In this document: positions 24,194 through 35,453 of the stretch, in pieces | Layout of the letters: each line of letters begins with the position of its first letter | How positions within the stretch are numbered: position 1 is the stretch's first letter | Origin: Tetradesmus obliquus | Taxonomy: Eukaryota > Chlorophyta > Chlorophyceae > Sphaeropleales > Scenedesmaceae | Direction of reading: 5' to 3' | Assembly (NCBI GenBank): GCA_030272155.1 | Contig: CP126201.1 | Coordinates: forward strand, 124,001 to 188,000 | Length of the DNA stretch: 64,000 bases | Position numbers and translations under genes: made by a program | Notes under the pieces: model-generated | What the model was told of the DNA's origin: nothing | Seen by the model: the letters and a program-made list of their open reading frames with translations, nothing else | The model's database searches: none

Positions 24194-25334
24194 ATGCGTG
24201 AAGTAGCTCCGCATTCAGCAGATGTGCTGGGACTTCGCCGACATAGCTGCTACTACTGCTGCTGCTGCTGCTGCTGTTACAGGGCTGTGCAACAACCTTC
24301 TGCAATGGCAACTTTTGGGTTGAACCAGCCTTTGGGATAACTTCCAAGGTCGCGTGGATGACTGTGTGCCACTACCTGCCACCCGGCAACGCAGGAGGCC
24401 CCGATTTCTTCAGGGCCAATGTAAGATATTATCAACAAGTTACCGACATGTGTAACATGCATCACACAGTTGTGGGCCTAACTCCCACCACCTGCGCAGT
24501 GGCTGCTGGCAGTACACAAGGTCGGCCCTGCTGCCCCATCCAGCAGTCGGCACCAGCCGATCTGCCCGAACACGTCGTGCAATGCGTGCTCACTGCACCT
24601 TCACTGTAGCCTTGCTGCATGCCGGATGCTTCACCACCTCCACTGCATGCAAGCAATTTTTCGGCACAGATCTTTCTCAGCCAGCCGCTAGCAGCTGCCT
24701 GCAAACTCCTGTTGTTTTCTCACTCTCACCTGGTTTCTTTACCCTGCCCTGCTTGTCCTGCAGGTGCTGCCAAAGGTGGCCGGCCCCCCTACTGCCCCAC
24801 CACCCAGCCCCTCACCGCCACCAATCATCATCCCTCCCCCCGTCCCCTCCCCCTCCCCAAAACCGCCCACCCCTATCCCAAGCCCTTCCCCCAGACCTGT
24901 CACCCCTCCTCCGACCCCCTCCCCCGCACCAAGCGGGACAAAGTTCATTGGCAGCACACTGGCCATGGGTGCCTCCATCACCTCAGGCACATGCATGTTG
25001 TCGCAACAGGAGAAGTACAGGTGTGCAGGATGCTGCTGCTGCTCCTGCTGCTGCTGTTGAGAAGGAATGGTAGGGAAGGTTAGCAGTATGCACTTCAGGC
25101 ACCACATATGTTGGGGTGTTGTGAGCGCTAGCAGGGCAACTTGCGCTATGCTTGCTGCAGCTGTGACCGCTGTGTGGATGGGGGTTGCAGGCAGCCTGCT
25201 CATGATGCTTCTGCTGCAACCTCGATCAGGTTGCTGCTGCTGTAGCTGCTGCTGCCAACGCTGTAGTCGCAGCTGCTGAGTAAGTTGCTTTTGCAGACAG
25301 CCCGTTGATACTGTGCATGCTTTTCATATGCTGC

Positions 25335-25370
<36 letters not shown>

Positions 25371-26108
25371 AGGCTGTGCATCAACAACTTTGGCGAGATC
25401 TCCGTCATGCTCAACCGCACCTCGCTGGTGGCGCGCTGGCGCACCGCGGTGCAGCTGGGGCAGCGCCCCGTCCCGGGCAACGCCGGCAACAACAGGCCCC
25501 CCTACACGCTTAAGCTCAATGACGATTACACAATCACAGGTGCGGCCAGCTGGCTGTGTCGCCGCACCTGACCTTGTAGATAAGTTCAGCACTGCGACAC
25601 CTGTGGTGCCAGCAAGTTGGCAGGTGAAGGCTCATGAGCACTTGATGCTGCCGTGGCCGCTGCTGCCAAGATTGGGCTTCAAATTACTTTCACCCACTTA
25701 CCTCACATACATGTACATCTACAAACAATGTTACATTGTTTGGTGTTTGGTTTTTGATGACCAATACAACGTGGCATAATGCGGCCAACCAGTTTTTGCA
25801 ACTCCGGCTCAAGGTCAGCTGCAATTCTTTGCAACGCGGCAATCCCAATCCCCAAATCTTCACCGACGCTCGATCGTCATCCCTGGCGCCCTTGTATTGC
25901 TGCTGCTGCTGCTGCTGCTGCCGCTGCTGCTGCTGCTGCAGTGCGTAACAATGACGGCAAGCTGATGATGTTGATCGCCGTGCCTGGCGGCCCCGGCCCC
26001 GTCAGCCTGCAGCTGCGTGACAAGGACGGCAAGGCGGTCATCACGGACGCCAACGGGGCCTGCCTGGTGGCCTGGGGCTATGGAGGAGGCGTGCCTGCAG
26101 GCTGCTAG
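20230..26108 (+). CDS. Secreted CAP (PR-1-like) protein with C-terminal bulb-lectin-like domain, copy B
   Basis: Ten exons: 20230-20302, 20684-20926, 21780-21852, 22935-22971, 23499-23531, 23944-23970, 24283-24420, 24764-25020, 25373-25539, 25942-26108; 404 residues from the first of two adjacent ATGs. There is a signal peptide (STLPLLVLLLCAAAAA). The CAP domain has His in AEHNKMRAEHG, Glu in GENLA, Glu in NGEEALYDY, His in GHFTQVVWKDSTN, and the VCHYLPPGN signature. The Pro-rich hinge (VLPKVAGPP to SPAPSGTK) is longer than in A. The lectin-like domain reads STLAMGASIT, YRLCINNFGEISVML and VSLQLRDKDGKAVITD. Closest relative is copy C. Introns 2 and 3 hold large minisatellites that make this the longest of the three genes. 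Predicted extracellular; ligands unknown. Confidence 0.87.
21081..21480 (+). repeat. 20-bp minisatellite with 60-bp higher-order period
   Basis: Twenty copies of a 20-bp unit, GTTGCACTACCCACTGCTGA or its GTGG variant, sit in intron 2 of copy B. Variants alternate T,G then T,T,G five times, so most of the array has a 60-bp higher-order period; the last units break it. Copy C has a single diverged unit at the corresponding place (about 30014-30033). Confidence 0.97.
22274..22820 (+). repeat. CATG-rich nested minisatellite
   Basis: Intron 3 of copy B contains about 545 bp built from a 12-bp unit (CCACATGACCTG) mixed with GCCATG and GCCTGCACTGCATG links. Together these form longer recurring blocks of roughly 55-70 bp. 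It is bounded by normal intron sequence. Long open frames on both strands here (GHVAGHVA… on minus) are products of the repeat. Confidence 0.93.
23247..23315 (+). repeat. Three exact copies of a 23-bp unit
   Basis: ACTGGCCATGTGGCATGTGC plus TGC, three times in tandem, in intron 4 of copy B. No other feature is associated. Confidence 0.9.
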
Positions 26109-29100
26109 AGCACATGCTGGACGTTACAGAAGTTACTACCTCCCCCGTTGGGGAGCCAATGACAGGCTCATCCGGCAGCGAAAGAAGCAACACGGCCACA
26201 CAGATCCTTCGAAAAGGAGGAGAGGAACAGGACACAGGGAGCGGGCACAGGAACAGAGCACAGGGAGCGTGCACACAGCGCTAGCAGGCCAGGCGATGTC
26301 AGTGAGGCTCTGCGCCTTGCTGGCTTGCAGGCAGAATTTGTGCTCCATCTGCCGGCATTGCTACCAAAATAACATGTTCTTAACGGCCCACTCGTCAAGG
26401 AGCCAGACAAGGGGTCCACCAAACATCGACATTGCTGGGCTCAGCGCACAGAGCATGCTGAGGTGACCTGGGCAGTGTCCTTGCTGCATCTGCTTGCAGG
26501 ACATGGCACGATGTGCTGTGCTGCTTGGCCACTTGCAAAGTCAAGTGTGCAGCACGGCAGGCCTGCAGCGCCGTTCTAACAAGAGGTCAGTAGTAAAAGT
26601 CCGCTGACAAAAAACTTGGCAGTTTTGTACGCTGTGTATGTCGCTTGCCCGTTGTGCTTTGGCAGTGAGCTGATTGCCCGGCACAGGCACACATTTGGGG
26701 GCCAGTGCATGACTGTTGCTTGAGTGCATGTTAGGTTTCAATGGCCTCTGCGCGTGTGTGTTCTGCTTGTATAAGGTGGTCCTGTTATACAAGATAACAG
26801 CCAGCTGGTGTCAGGCTTTGGTGCTGCACATTCACTCCACTTCTGTCGATGTGCAGCCCAAGCCTGGTAGATGTTGTACCTCATGTTACTCCGCTGTTCG
26901 TCAGCATATGGTGTGCTGAGTTGGTATGGTCAGCATATGGTGATCTGAGTTGACCAGCCCCGGCACCGTCACAAACGCATGCATGGATCGAAGCATTTCA
27001 GCTGCATGGAAGTGGCATGTGCACAACATCTACTTTCGCACCCTGCTGTTATCATAGGGGGCGCTATGCCCATTGACGAACTTGCTTGGGATCACATAAT
27101 TCATGGCCGGCTGGCGGTGCTGTGGCATCCGGTGGCTGTTATCAGAGTCCTTTCAGTGCTGCGGTTGCTTGGCGTACATCAACATTTGGCGCACAGCAGA
27201 TGCAACAACACACACGGATGTGGCAGCATGGTCATGGGTAGATTGGCTGCTGGGCCTTGCCGCTGGCAGCATGGTTACGGGCTGATGGCTGTTGGTTGAT
27301 GGCAGCATGGTCATCCCTCAAATTTTGCGTCGGGTCCTGCATGCAGCTGCGCAGCTTCCTGCAGGCATGCAAGGGCCAAGGCTGGTGCCCTGTGTGCAGA
27401 TTGGCATGCATTGGTGCTGCTGTGGGCATTTTGTGATTCATGCGCATGCAACACTTTCCACAATGGCACTTCTTCAGCATTTGACGTATCCTTTGGTGTA
27501 CAAGGTCTCATGCTGCAGCTGCAAACACATTTTGTTCGTCAGCAGATGTGGCCGTGCAGTTCATGGCGTGCACACTGCACGGTATCTGCTGAAGAGCCGC
27601 CACGGTTGCGCTAAGCCTCTCAGCAGCGTCACCAAAATAGGTACCATGCTGCTGTTTGGCAGGGGAGTATGGGCGGCACGAGCATGACATACACAAGCAG
27701 CTCATCAGGGTCGTGTGTGTCCTTAGGCACGGGCTGTGTTTGCACCTTATACCTTGTACCTGGTGGCCAGGGGCGCATGTCCCGCTGTGTGTTGTAACTC
27801 TTTATACTGTGCCTCTCGTCTGCTGCATGCAGCTGACGACACTGCTCCTAGCAGCAAGCCTGCGACAGGCAGGAGTCTTTTCGGCCGCTTTGCAGCTTCC
27901 AGCTACATGCAGCCATGTACACACAGCACCATGTAACCATGGCATGGCCAGCATAGTCAGCAGGCGCGGACCTCCTGCCAGGCCGGAAGCTGCTCTAGCT
28001 AGAAGCTTCCAGCCTGTGCAACGCGTCCATTGTACCAGACGATGGAAGCGTTGCACAGGCCAGAAGCTGATGCCATCATCCATCACTTACAGTGATGGCC
28101 ACGGCCAGCCAGCGCTGATGAACAGTCACCAGCTGGGGGCGACAGCTGCAGTGCAGACTCTGCAAGGCTTGCAAGGATTCCCACCAAACCGCGCTGTGCC
28201 AAAATAAGGCAGGCAATCTCTTTACCATGTCTTTGAACCTGGATCGCCTGCAACAGTGCGGTACGTAGCCAGTACGGTCTGTCAGCTGCTGCTGCAGCTG
28301 CCACAGGAGTGCCACCTGCCAGGCTGATGACCGGGGCGGGATGACACACCCCGGAGCACTACTGCCACATAAGGCTGATCTTTTGCTGCTTTAAAGGTAT
28401 GTATGGTTTAAGCAGCCTATCAAACAAGCGACGCCCCAGCGGGCTTGGAGGTGGGGTGCGAGAAGGGCGAGAATGTCATTCCTTCCTACTTACGTACATT
28501 GACCTGCGGTGTCTTCATTCGTGCACGCTGTTTGGTTCAAAATACCTTATACTGAGTTTTTCGTGCCATCATGCAGAGTGCCCTGCCTGCCTGGTGCGAG
28601 TGGCAAGCACGACGATCAGCAACTTCCTGCTGCAGGCAAACCCGTCTGGGGACTTTCATATTTACGAGCGTACTTTGAGTAATTGTTCAAAGGCGCTCTA
28701 CAGCGGCTTTGCTGATGTTCAGCTGCTCAGGTTGGTGAACGCGCTTGAGCTCCCAGAGGCCTGCAGGCTGCAGTGCTTTAAGTTATGACCACGCTAAAAG
28801 TAGACATGTCCCAATTATGAGGTTTAGGGGGCAATGTGTGCAAAGCACTTGCCTCACCGGCGGGTGCAGCAGCACGGCTCTGCTGCAGTAGCAGAAGGAG
28901 CCCGAGCACAGCCATGCCTGCCGAGTGGTACTATGCTTTGTGATACGAACGCACTTGAAGCATTATGCTCACCTTGATCGAGCCGGACGACGCTGCTATT
29001 AGGAGCGAGGGGTGGCTGTGGCAGGGGTTCAATTTAGTAACCGCAGTGCTCACAACTGCTACTGAAATGAGCAGTGCAGGCCACCCGCAGAGCAGCTACC

Positions 29101-29161
29101 CCACAGCTGCCATCAATAAGCACAGTTGGCATATGCTCGGCCTGCCACAGGTGCTGCGAAG
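26109..29161. other. Intergenic region between CAP-lectin genes B and C
   Basis: No intact gene. The 5' half (26640-27800) aligns in patches with 34650-36100 downstream of gene C; the 3' half (27830-29161) aligns with 18830-20229 upstream of gene B. The last 190 bp before the start codon are well conserved between B and C and are the best candidate shared promoter. A relic reads ADVQLLRLVNALELPEACR at 28708-28770. A hairpin lies at 28004-28067. Confidence 0.55.
28004..28067. other. Long imperfect hairpin
   Basis: AGCTTCCAGCCTGTGCAACG… (28004-28030) pairs with 28042-28067 (…CGTTGCACAGGCCAGAAGCT) over about 26 bp with a few mismatches and a loop of about 11 nt. It has the size and shape of a small foldback element or a small-RNA precursor. 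It is not evident at the corresponding place upstream of gene B. Confidence 0.7.
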
Positions 29162-32100
29162 ATGCTGCCCAAGCTGCCGCTGCTGGTGCTGCTGCTGTGC
29201 GCAGCAGCTGCTGCAGCAGGTGCAGGTGACAAAGGTGGGTGGCCAGGCTGCATCTGATGTCACCCTAATTCACCTTTATGTGTCTTTACTACGTGCTATG
29301 CAACCTGCCGTAACAGCTGTTTCAACCAAGCAAGGGCGCCAACGTTTGTCATTGCAGCTGCTCTGTGTCAACACCAGCGTTGTCTTGGGCCAGCAGCTGC
29401 CACCTAATTCAGCGCCTCATGCAAAACCGAATATGCTGCGTGAACAATGCGTATTTCTGCACCAGTCAGGTTTGAAAACCACCACCAAGCTCCTGCCCTT
29501 CTTGCCAGTGTGCAAATCTGGTGCAGCACCAGAACCGCGTGGCGGAGGAGCACACTGGTCTTCACCATGTTGCCGCTGCCCTGCCGCGCACCCCTGTGCA
29601 CCCTGATCTCCCTGCCTGCAGGCTACGACCTGCTCCCACGCAGCGCCCCAAACCGGCTCAAACCAAACCAGCCGCCCGCCGTCGACATCAGCAGCACAGT
29701 GCAGCAGGCGCAGACGCCAGCCAAGTTCCAGCAGATTGTTGCGGCCCACAACGCATACCGAGCTCAGCACGGGGCGGGGCCCCTGGCCTGGGACAGCAGC
29801 CTCGCACAGTCAGCCACAATCATCGCACTCAAGTGCCGATTTGTACACGACCCTGCTCTCACAGTCGGTGAGTGCCGCCCTGCTGCATCCTGCAGGCAGC
29901 AGCTGCTGAGGCTGCAGGAGCTGCCTCATGTGGCGGGCATCAGCAGCAGCAACAGCAGCAGCAAAGCAGCAGCAGCAGCAGACCATTGATGAGAACAGAT
30001 GTCCTTGACTGGCAGCTGTGTGCACTACTCGCTGATGCGTGAGCTGGCCTTTGCCGGCAGCAGCAGGCTGCGCAGGCTGATTCCAGTGTTGACCAGCAAC
30101 CGCTTGCGCATGCCCATGCCAGCAGCGGCACATTGCTGCTGCTGCGGCACATTGATTGCCCACTGCCTGCTAAGCCGCTTCTGCACTGTGCTGCTGCAGG
30201 CGAGAACTTGGCAGCAGTCATCACGAGCTCCATCCCGGACACAGATGCGCTGCAGCGCGCAATCGACAGCTGGTGAGCAGGGCGTGGGCTAGGGCTCAGC
30301 GCTACAAGATACTGGTGACGGTGTGGCTTAGGATTGAGTACTGGCAGCGCGCAATTGACAGCTGTTAAGGAGGCTGTCACGGCTGCAGCAGCACAGCATG
30401 CATGCAGCGCACCAGCCCTGTGCTTGCAAGGTGCAGCAGCATGCAGCACAACCGCCATGATAACTTCCCGTGCAAGACATTCGTTGAGCCACTTCTCAGT
30501 ATGCGGCCTGGTATGGGTCCTACGGCAGCAGCAAGATGCTACTGCGGGCACATCCGCCCAGCAGATGCATGCTGCTGCCCTGCGCATGCACACCATCACG
30601 CTGTCAGCAGAGCAAGGCAGCAGCAGCAGCAGGCCATTACCCCATGGTTGACAACTGTCAGCGGATTGCTGACATGCTTGTGCTTGGTGTATCGCACGCA
30701 AGCCACATCAAATGTGGGCGCCGCCGCAGCTTCGCCTCTGGCATGCATGAGCAGGCGCTGCACAGGCAGGCATGAGCAGGCCTTTTCGCAGCAATAAGGC
30801 CGCATCGCTGCTGCACAACTGCAGCCCCTGCACAGCCCTGCCACGCTGGCAGGCCATTAGATCTGATAAGGCTGCATGCGGCTTGGCTGTAGCGCTGCGC
30901 ATGCCTGCACTACCCTGGCTGCTCGCAATCTGTCTTTTTGATGCTGTGCCTGGTGCTGCGTTTCGACTGCATTGCTGTGCATGCCTGCCCACCTGCAGGT
31001 ATAGCGAGGTGGAGAATTACAACTTCAACAGCCCGGTAAGGCCCAACATCTTTTGGGTTGTCACCTCTGCATGGCTGTATGTTGTGTGCATTGCTTACAA
31101 CTACAACAGCCCAGTGATGGCCTACAGCCCAGTAAGGCCTGGCACGTGCTCTGCCTGAGTTCCAGCATAGCCAGCCGCATGCTGCCACAGCCTCACAGCA
31201 GCTGCTGCTGCAGCAGCAGTATGCCGTTGAAGCTGCATGACTGGAGCCAGCAGCAATCTTTCTGTGCTCAGGCAGAGGCAGATCTGTTCCTGGCTGGGTT
31301 TGAGCTGCAGCACAATGCCTGCCGCTGCGGTGCTTGTACTGCGCCCTGTATTTGCCTCGGGCGCGTTGTTCTACTGTGGTAGCATGACAAACTCGTCGTG
31401 TGGCAGGTGCTGTGCAACAATAGGTGGCAACTGCCGCTGATGCGCTGGTGTGCTAGTAAAGATTGGTGGACAGATGCTCTTGCAAACACAGTCTTAAAGG
31501 TGCGCAGCTGTGCATGACCAGCGTCCTTTGAATCCTGGCTTTGTCTAAAATTTTTCATCTTACAGTCTTGCAGGGTTGCATTGCCCACTCCGGCTGACAG
31601 TAGTGGCTGCTGCCGGTGCTGCTGCTGCTGCTGCCGGTGCTGCTGCTGCTGCTGTGTGGCTGCTACAGGGGTTCCAATTTTCTGCCGGACATTTCACTCA
31701 GGTGCGGCTGCTGCCAGCAGCGTAGTGTTGCATACTCATTGTTCTGGCCTGACAGTGTGCACGTCAGTACATCTATGGGTTGTCACCTCTGCATGACAGC
31801 TTGTTGTGTACATCGCTTCAACAGCATGCATCGCTCTGTAGCAGCGGCTGTTGCAACGAAGCGATTGAATAAAAGTAAACAGTAGCAGGCGCCGCAGGAC
31901 GAGCCCGTGCATTGCACAGGAGGACAGCAGCAATCAACGAAAGAGCCGGGTACACATGCGTGACCCCGCTGCTAGGGCTAGGCGCACTGTTGTCACAAAA
32001 CACAGAGACTCCTGGCAGGCCTCGCTGTGGGTGGCATCAGCAGGCAGTGCAGTGGATGTTTGAAGTAGTGGTTGCCAAAGGAGCCCGTTATCGGCTCGAA

Positions 32101-33617
32101 AACGGGCTGTGTTCCTGTCGTGTGTCACACACATCGCGCAGCAGCAATTCCCTGGCGCGCCCTTGCCGTTGCTCCCAACCAGCCGCCTGCTGCCTGCTGT
32201 GTATGCGCTGCGCCACTCTGCATGTGCAGGTGGTGTGGGTGGACACAACAAACATCGTGAGTGCTACAACCCCTGTCGCTGCAGAACAGACCACCAGCGG
32301 TGCATGCAGTAGGTGATGTGCGGATTGGCAGCACACATGCCGGCCCACAGCAGCTCAGTCACCACCTGTTAAATGATTATGAGCTGCTGCCCACGCTGCG
32401 GCTTGTCTTTTGCTTGACTACAAGCCCCTCACCTGCCGCACCCAGAAGCAGCACTTCTTTGTAACATAAGACGGCAGCAGTAATGCACACACTGCAGTGG
32501 CCGCCACTACGACAACAGGTTGCACCAGCGGCACCAGCATCAGCACCCAGCAGCAGCAGCAGCAGCAGCGCAGATCAGCTCTGCAACAGCGAACATGCTG
32601 GCTCTGCATCGACATGTCTTGCTGTGTATGCCGCTACAGGGCTGCGCAACAACCGCCTGCAATGGCAACTTCTATGTGGATCCATCACTGTTCCCCCCGG
32701 GCAGCGCCATCCCCAGGACTGCGCAGCTGACAGTGTGCCACTACAATCCAGCCGGCAACTCAGGGGGCTCCAGCGACTACAGGGTCAATGTAAGCCGTGA
32801 TTAACACGTCTTTAACATGCGTAACGCAGTTGCATGCCCAACATGGTAGCGTCTGGGCCGCGGCAGCTGGCAGCATGATGGCCAGTGCTCTCGCACCACA
32901 CAACTGTTGGCGCGGGGGAATGCGTACTTTCGATGCTTTACGTCCTAGTACTGCTTGCTGCGCATGCACAACAGCCTTGCTGCAAGCCATCAAGCCCTTG
33001 CCAGAGCCCTCTGCCAGCCAGTACTAGCAAGAGCACGTGCACTTTCCTGCCACATCTCTCATCTTGTTGCTGTTTCATGTACCCTGCCTTGCTGGGTCTG
33101 TGCAGGTGCTGCAACGGAGGGCCGTGCCCCCTCCTCCTGTTGAGCCACCACCCAGCCTCTCACCGCCACCAGGCAACCCGGATGGGGGTGATACCGGCGG
33201 CGGTGGGGGTGGCACCGGTGGTGGTGGGGGTACCCCCACCCCCTCCCCAACACCGCCCAACCCCACCCCCACCCCTTCCCCCAAGCCTCCTAACCCCACC
33301 CCTACCCCCTCGCCAGCGCCAGGCGGGCAGAAGTTTGTTGGCAGCACACTGGCCATGGGTGCCTCCATCACCTCAGGCACATGCATGCTGTCACAACAAC
33401 AGAAGTACAGGTGCGCAGGCTGCTGCTGCTGCTGCTGTTGCTGCTGTTGCTGTGGGGAGGGGAGAGGAATCAAGCAGAATGCGCCATGTCTGTGGGGGTG
33501 TTGGGAGGGCTAGAAAGGCAGCCTGCGCTCAAGCTGCTGCTGCTGCCACAGCTGTGGGTGCAGCTGCTGTATGGGTTGGTGTTGAAAACATGTGGTGACA
33601 GTGCGCATGCCTAAATC

Positions 33618-33668
<51 letters not shown>

Positions 33669-34156
33669 GCTGCTGCTACTGCTGCTTTCACCACTGCTGC
33701 TGCCGCAGGCTGTGCATAAACAACTTTGGTGAGATTGCCGTCATGCTCAACCGCACCTCGTCCATTGTGCGCTGGCGCACTGCGGTGCAGCTGGGGCAGC
33801 GCGGCACCAGCCGCAACAGGTTCCCCTACACACTCAGACTCAACGAGGATTACACAATCACAGGTGCGGCCAGCTTGCTGCAGCACCACAAATTGCTAGG
33901 GAGGGAATAGTCCAGCACAACCACACTTGCGCGCTTGGTGCCAGCATGTCGGCGAGTGATGGCTCATTAAAGGCTTGCTGCTGCCGTTGCCGGTGCCGCC
34001 AAGGTTTTCGGCTTCATTAACCTATGGAACTCGTTGTTGCTGGTGACCAAACAGCGGTGTAACAAGCCTGCCAAGTCCAGATCTGCAACTCTGTTTCAAG
34101 CCGCAGATGCATCTTCCAGCGCTGTCACTAAGATCCATCCCTACCGCCCTGGTCTG

Positions 34157-34190
<34 letters not shown>

Positions 34191-34376
34191 GCCGCTGCTG
34201 CTGCTGCAGTGACCAATGCTGTTGGCAAGCAGATGATGAGCATCGCCCTGCCGGATGACGCCGGCCCCGTCAGCCTGCAGCTGCGTGACAGGGACGGCAA
34301 AGCAGTTTTTTTGGACTCCAACGGGGCCTGCCTGGTGGCCTGGGGCTACGGGTCACGCTTCCCCGCAGGCTGCTAG
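29162..34376 (+). CDS. Secreted CAP (PR-1-like) protein with C-terminal bulb-lectin-like domain, copy C
   Basis: Ten exons: 29162-29234, 29622-29867, 30200-30272, 30999-31035, 31669-31701, 32230-32256, 32640-32789, 33106-33410, 33709-33863, 34210-34376; 421 residues. Signal peptide [23 protein letters not shown] domain: H67 (AAHNAYRAQHG), E108 (GENLA), Glu in YSEVENYN, His in GHFTQVVWVDTTN, and VCHYNPAGN. The hinge differs from B by a Gly-rich insert (TGGGGGGTGGGGG) before repeated PTPSPxPPNP units. The lectin-like domain is near B (STLAMGASITSGTCMLSQQ, YRLCINNFGEIAVML, VSLQLRDRDGKAVFLD). All splice junctions are GT-AG, with phases identical to A and B. Probably secreted, cell-wall directed; binding partners unknown. 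Confidence 0.87.
31095..31137 (+). repeat. Decayed tail copies of exon 4 in CAP-lectin gene C
   Basis: Just after exon 4 (ends 31035), TACAACTACAACAGCCCAGT and GCCTACAGCCCA|GTAAGG repeat the exon end and donor (TACAACTTCAACAGCCCG|GTAAGG). Frame and length are not preserved. Confidence 0.7.
31511..31570 (+). repeat. Dispersed repeat, copy 1
   Basis: Contains GACCAGCGTCC…ATCCTGGCTTTGTCTA…TCATCTTACA. Related copies occur at 35387-35453 and 46174-46212. It lies in an intron of CAP-lectin gene C. Confidence 0.65.
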
Positions 34377-35386
34377 AGCGCACAGCCGATCTGCGGGACA
34401 GGCGTCTTTGTTATTGAGTCGCAGCGACTTGCTGGCTGGCAGGCAGTGAGGGTGCTGGCTCTGCCAGGGTCGCCGACTCAGCGCATGGAGCCTGCAGAGG
34501 TAATGCAGGCGGTGTGATGCAGGACTTGCTTTCGCTGTGCCTGCCTGGTCAGGTGCAAAATGATTATGCATCGCAGCAGACCCTGCAGCGCTCTGCAATA
34601 AGAAATATAACGGTGCTGTGCAGTCGTGTGCTGGGTAGGACACTCGCCGGTTGTGCTGGCTTGCCGCGCAGCTAAGAGCCCAGCACAGGCACACCGTCAG
34701 GCGCCAGCGCATGACTGCTGTTTGAGCGTGCATGCGAGGCGGCCTCTGCACTTCTGGCTCCTACATGTGTTGGCGGTCTTGGTGCACAGGATCTGGGCGA
34801 GTTCCTATTCAACTATGGGCTGCACAATCACCGCATGTGCATGTGGTGGTGCAGAATTTTAGCCTGATAAATTATTGTCATGCCTCCTGAAAGTTTCACT
34901 GTTCAAAAGAGTATGGGGTGTGCTCAGTTGACCCTTCATACAACTTCAATGAATTGTTTGAGTGCTTGCAGTACAAGGCCGCAACATCACCTCATGTGTG
35001 GGCCGGGGCACATTACAGCTGCACGAGGGGAGGTGTGGCTGTGGGGTTTGGTGCAGTTGCGGGCTGCATCACAGCAGCAGCAGCCGGATCACAACGTGTG
35101 CACAACATGTACTTTCACACCCTGCTGCTGTCATAACGAGCATCAAGCGCATTGATAGAAGTGTCTTGCTTTGGGGCGCAGAGACTTTGTCGGCCGCCAA
35201 TGCTGTTGCATCCTGCAGCTTTCATGACCGGCCCTGCAGTGCCATGGACGGGTGGCTTTCACTCCTGTGGCACACAGCAGATGCATTGTCATGTGTCCAT
35301 TTTGCACCATGGCAATGCATTGACGGCTCCTGCAGCGGAGTGTTGCTCCTGTGGCAGGCTGGGGTGGTTCAAGCGTGCATGCGCGG

Positions 35387-35453
35387 CTGTGCATGACCAG
35401 CGTCCTTCGGGATCCTGGCTTTGTCTAGAAATTGTCATTTTACATCTTGAAGC
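35387..35453 (+). repeat. Dispersed repeat, copy 2
   Basis: GACCAGCGTCCTTCGGGATCC, then TGGCTTTGTCTAGAAATTGT and CATTTTACATC. It shares flanking sequence (GCTGTGCATGACCAGCGTCC) with copy 1, and shares with copy 3 the part from ATCCTGGC to TTTTACATC. Confidence 0.7.

Noticed and set aside
24739-25203. Minus-strand Gly-rich frame
   Set aside because: Complement of the Pro-rich hinge exon of CAP-lectin gene B.
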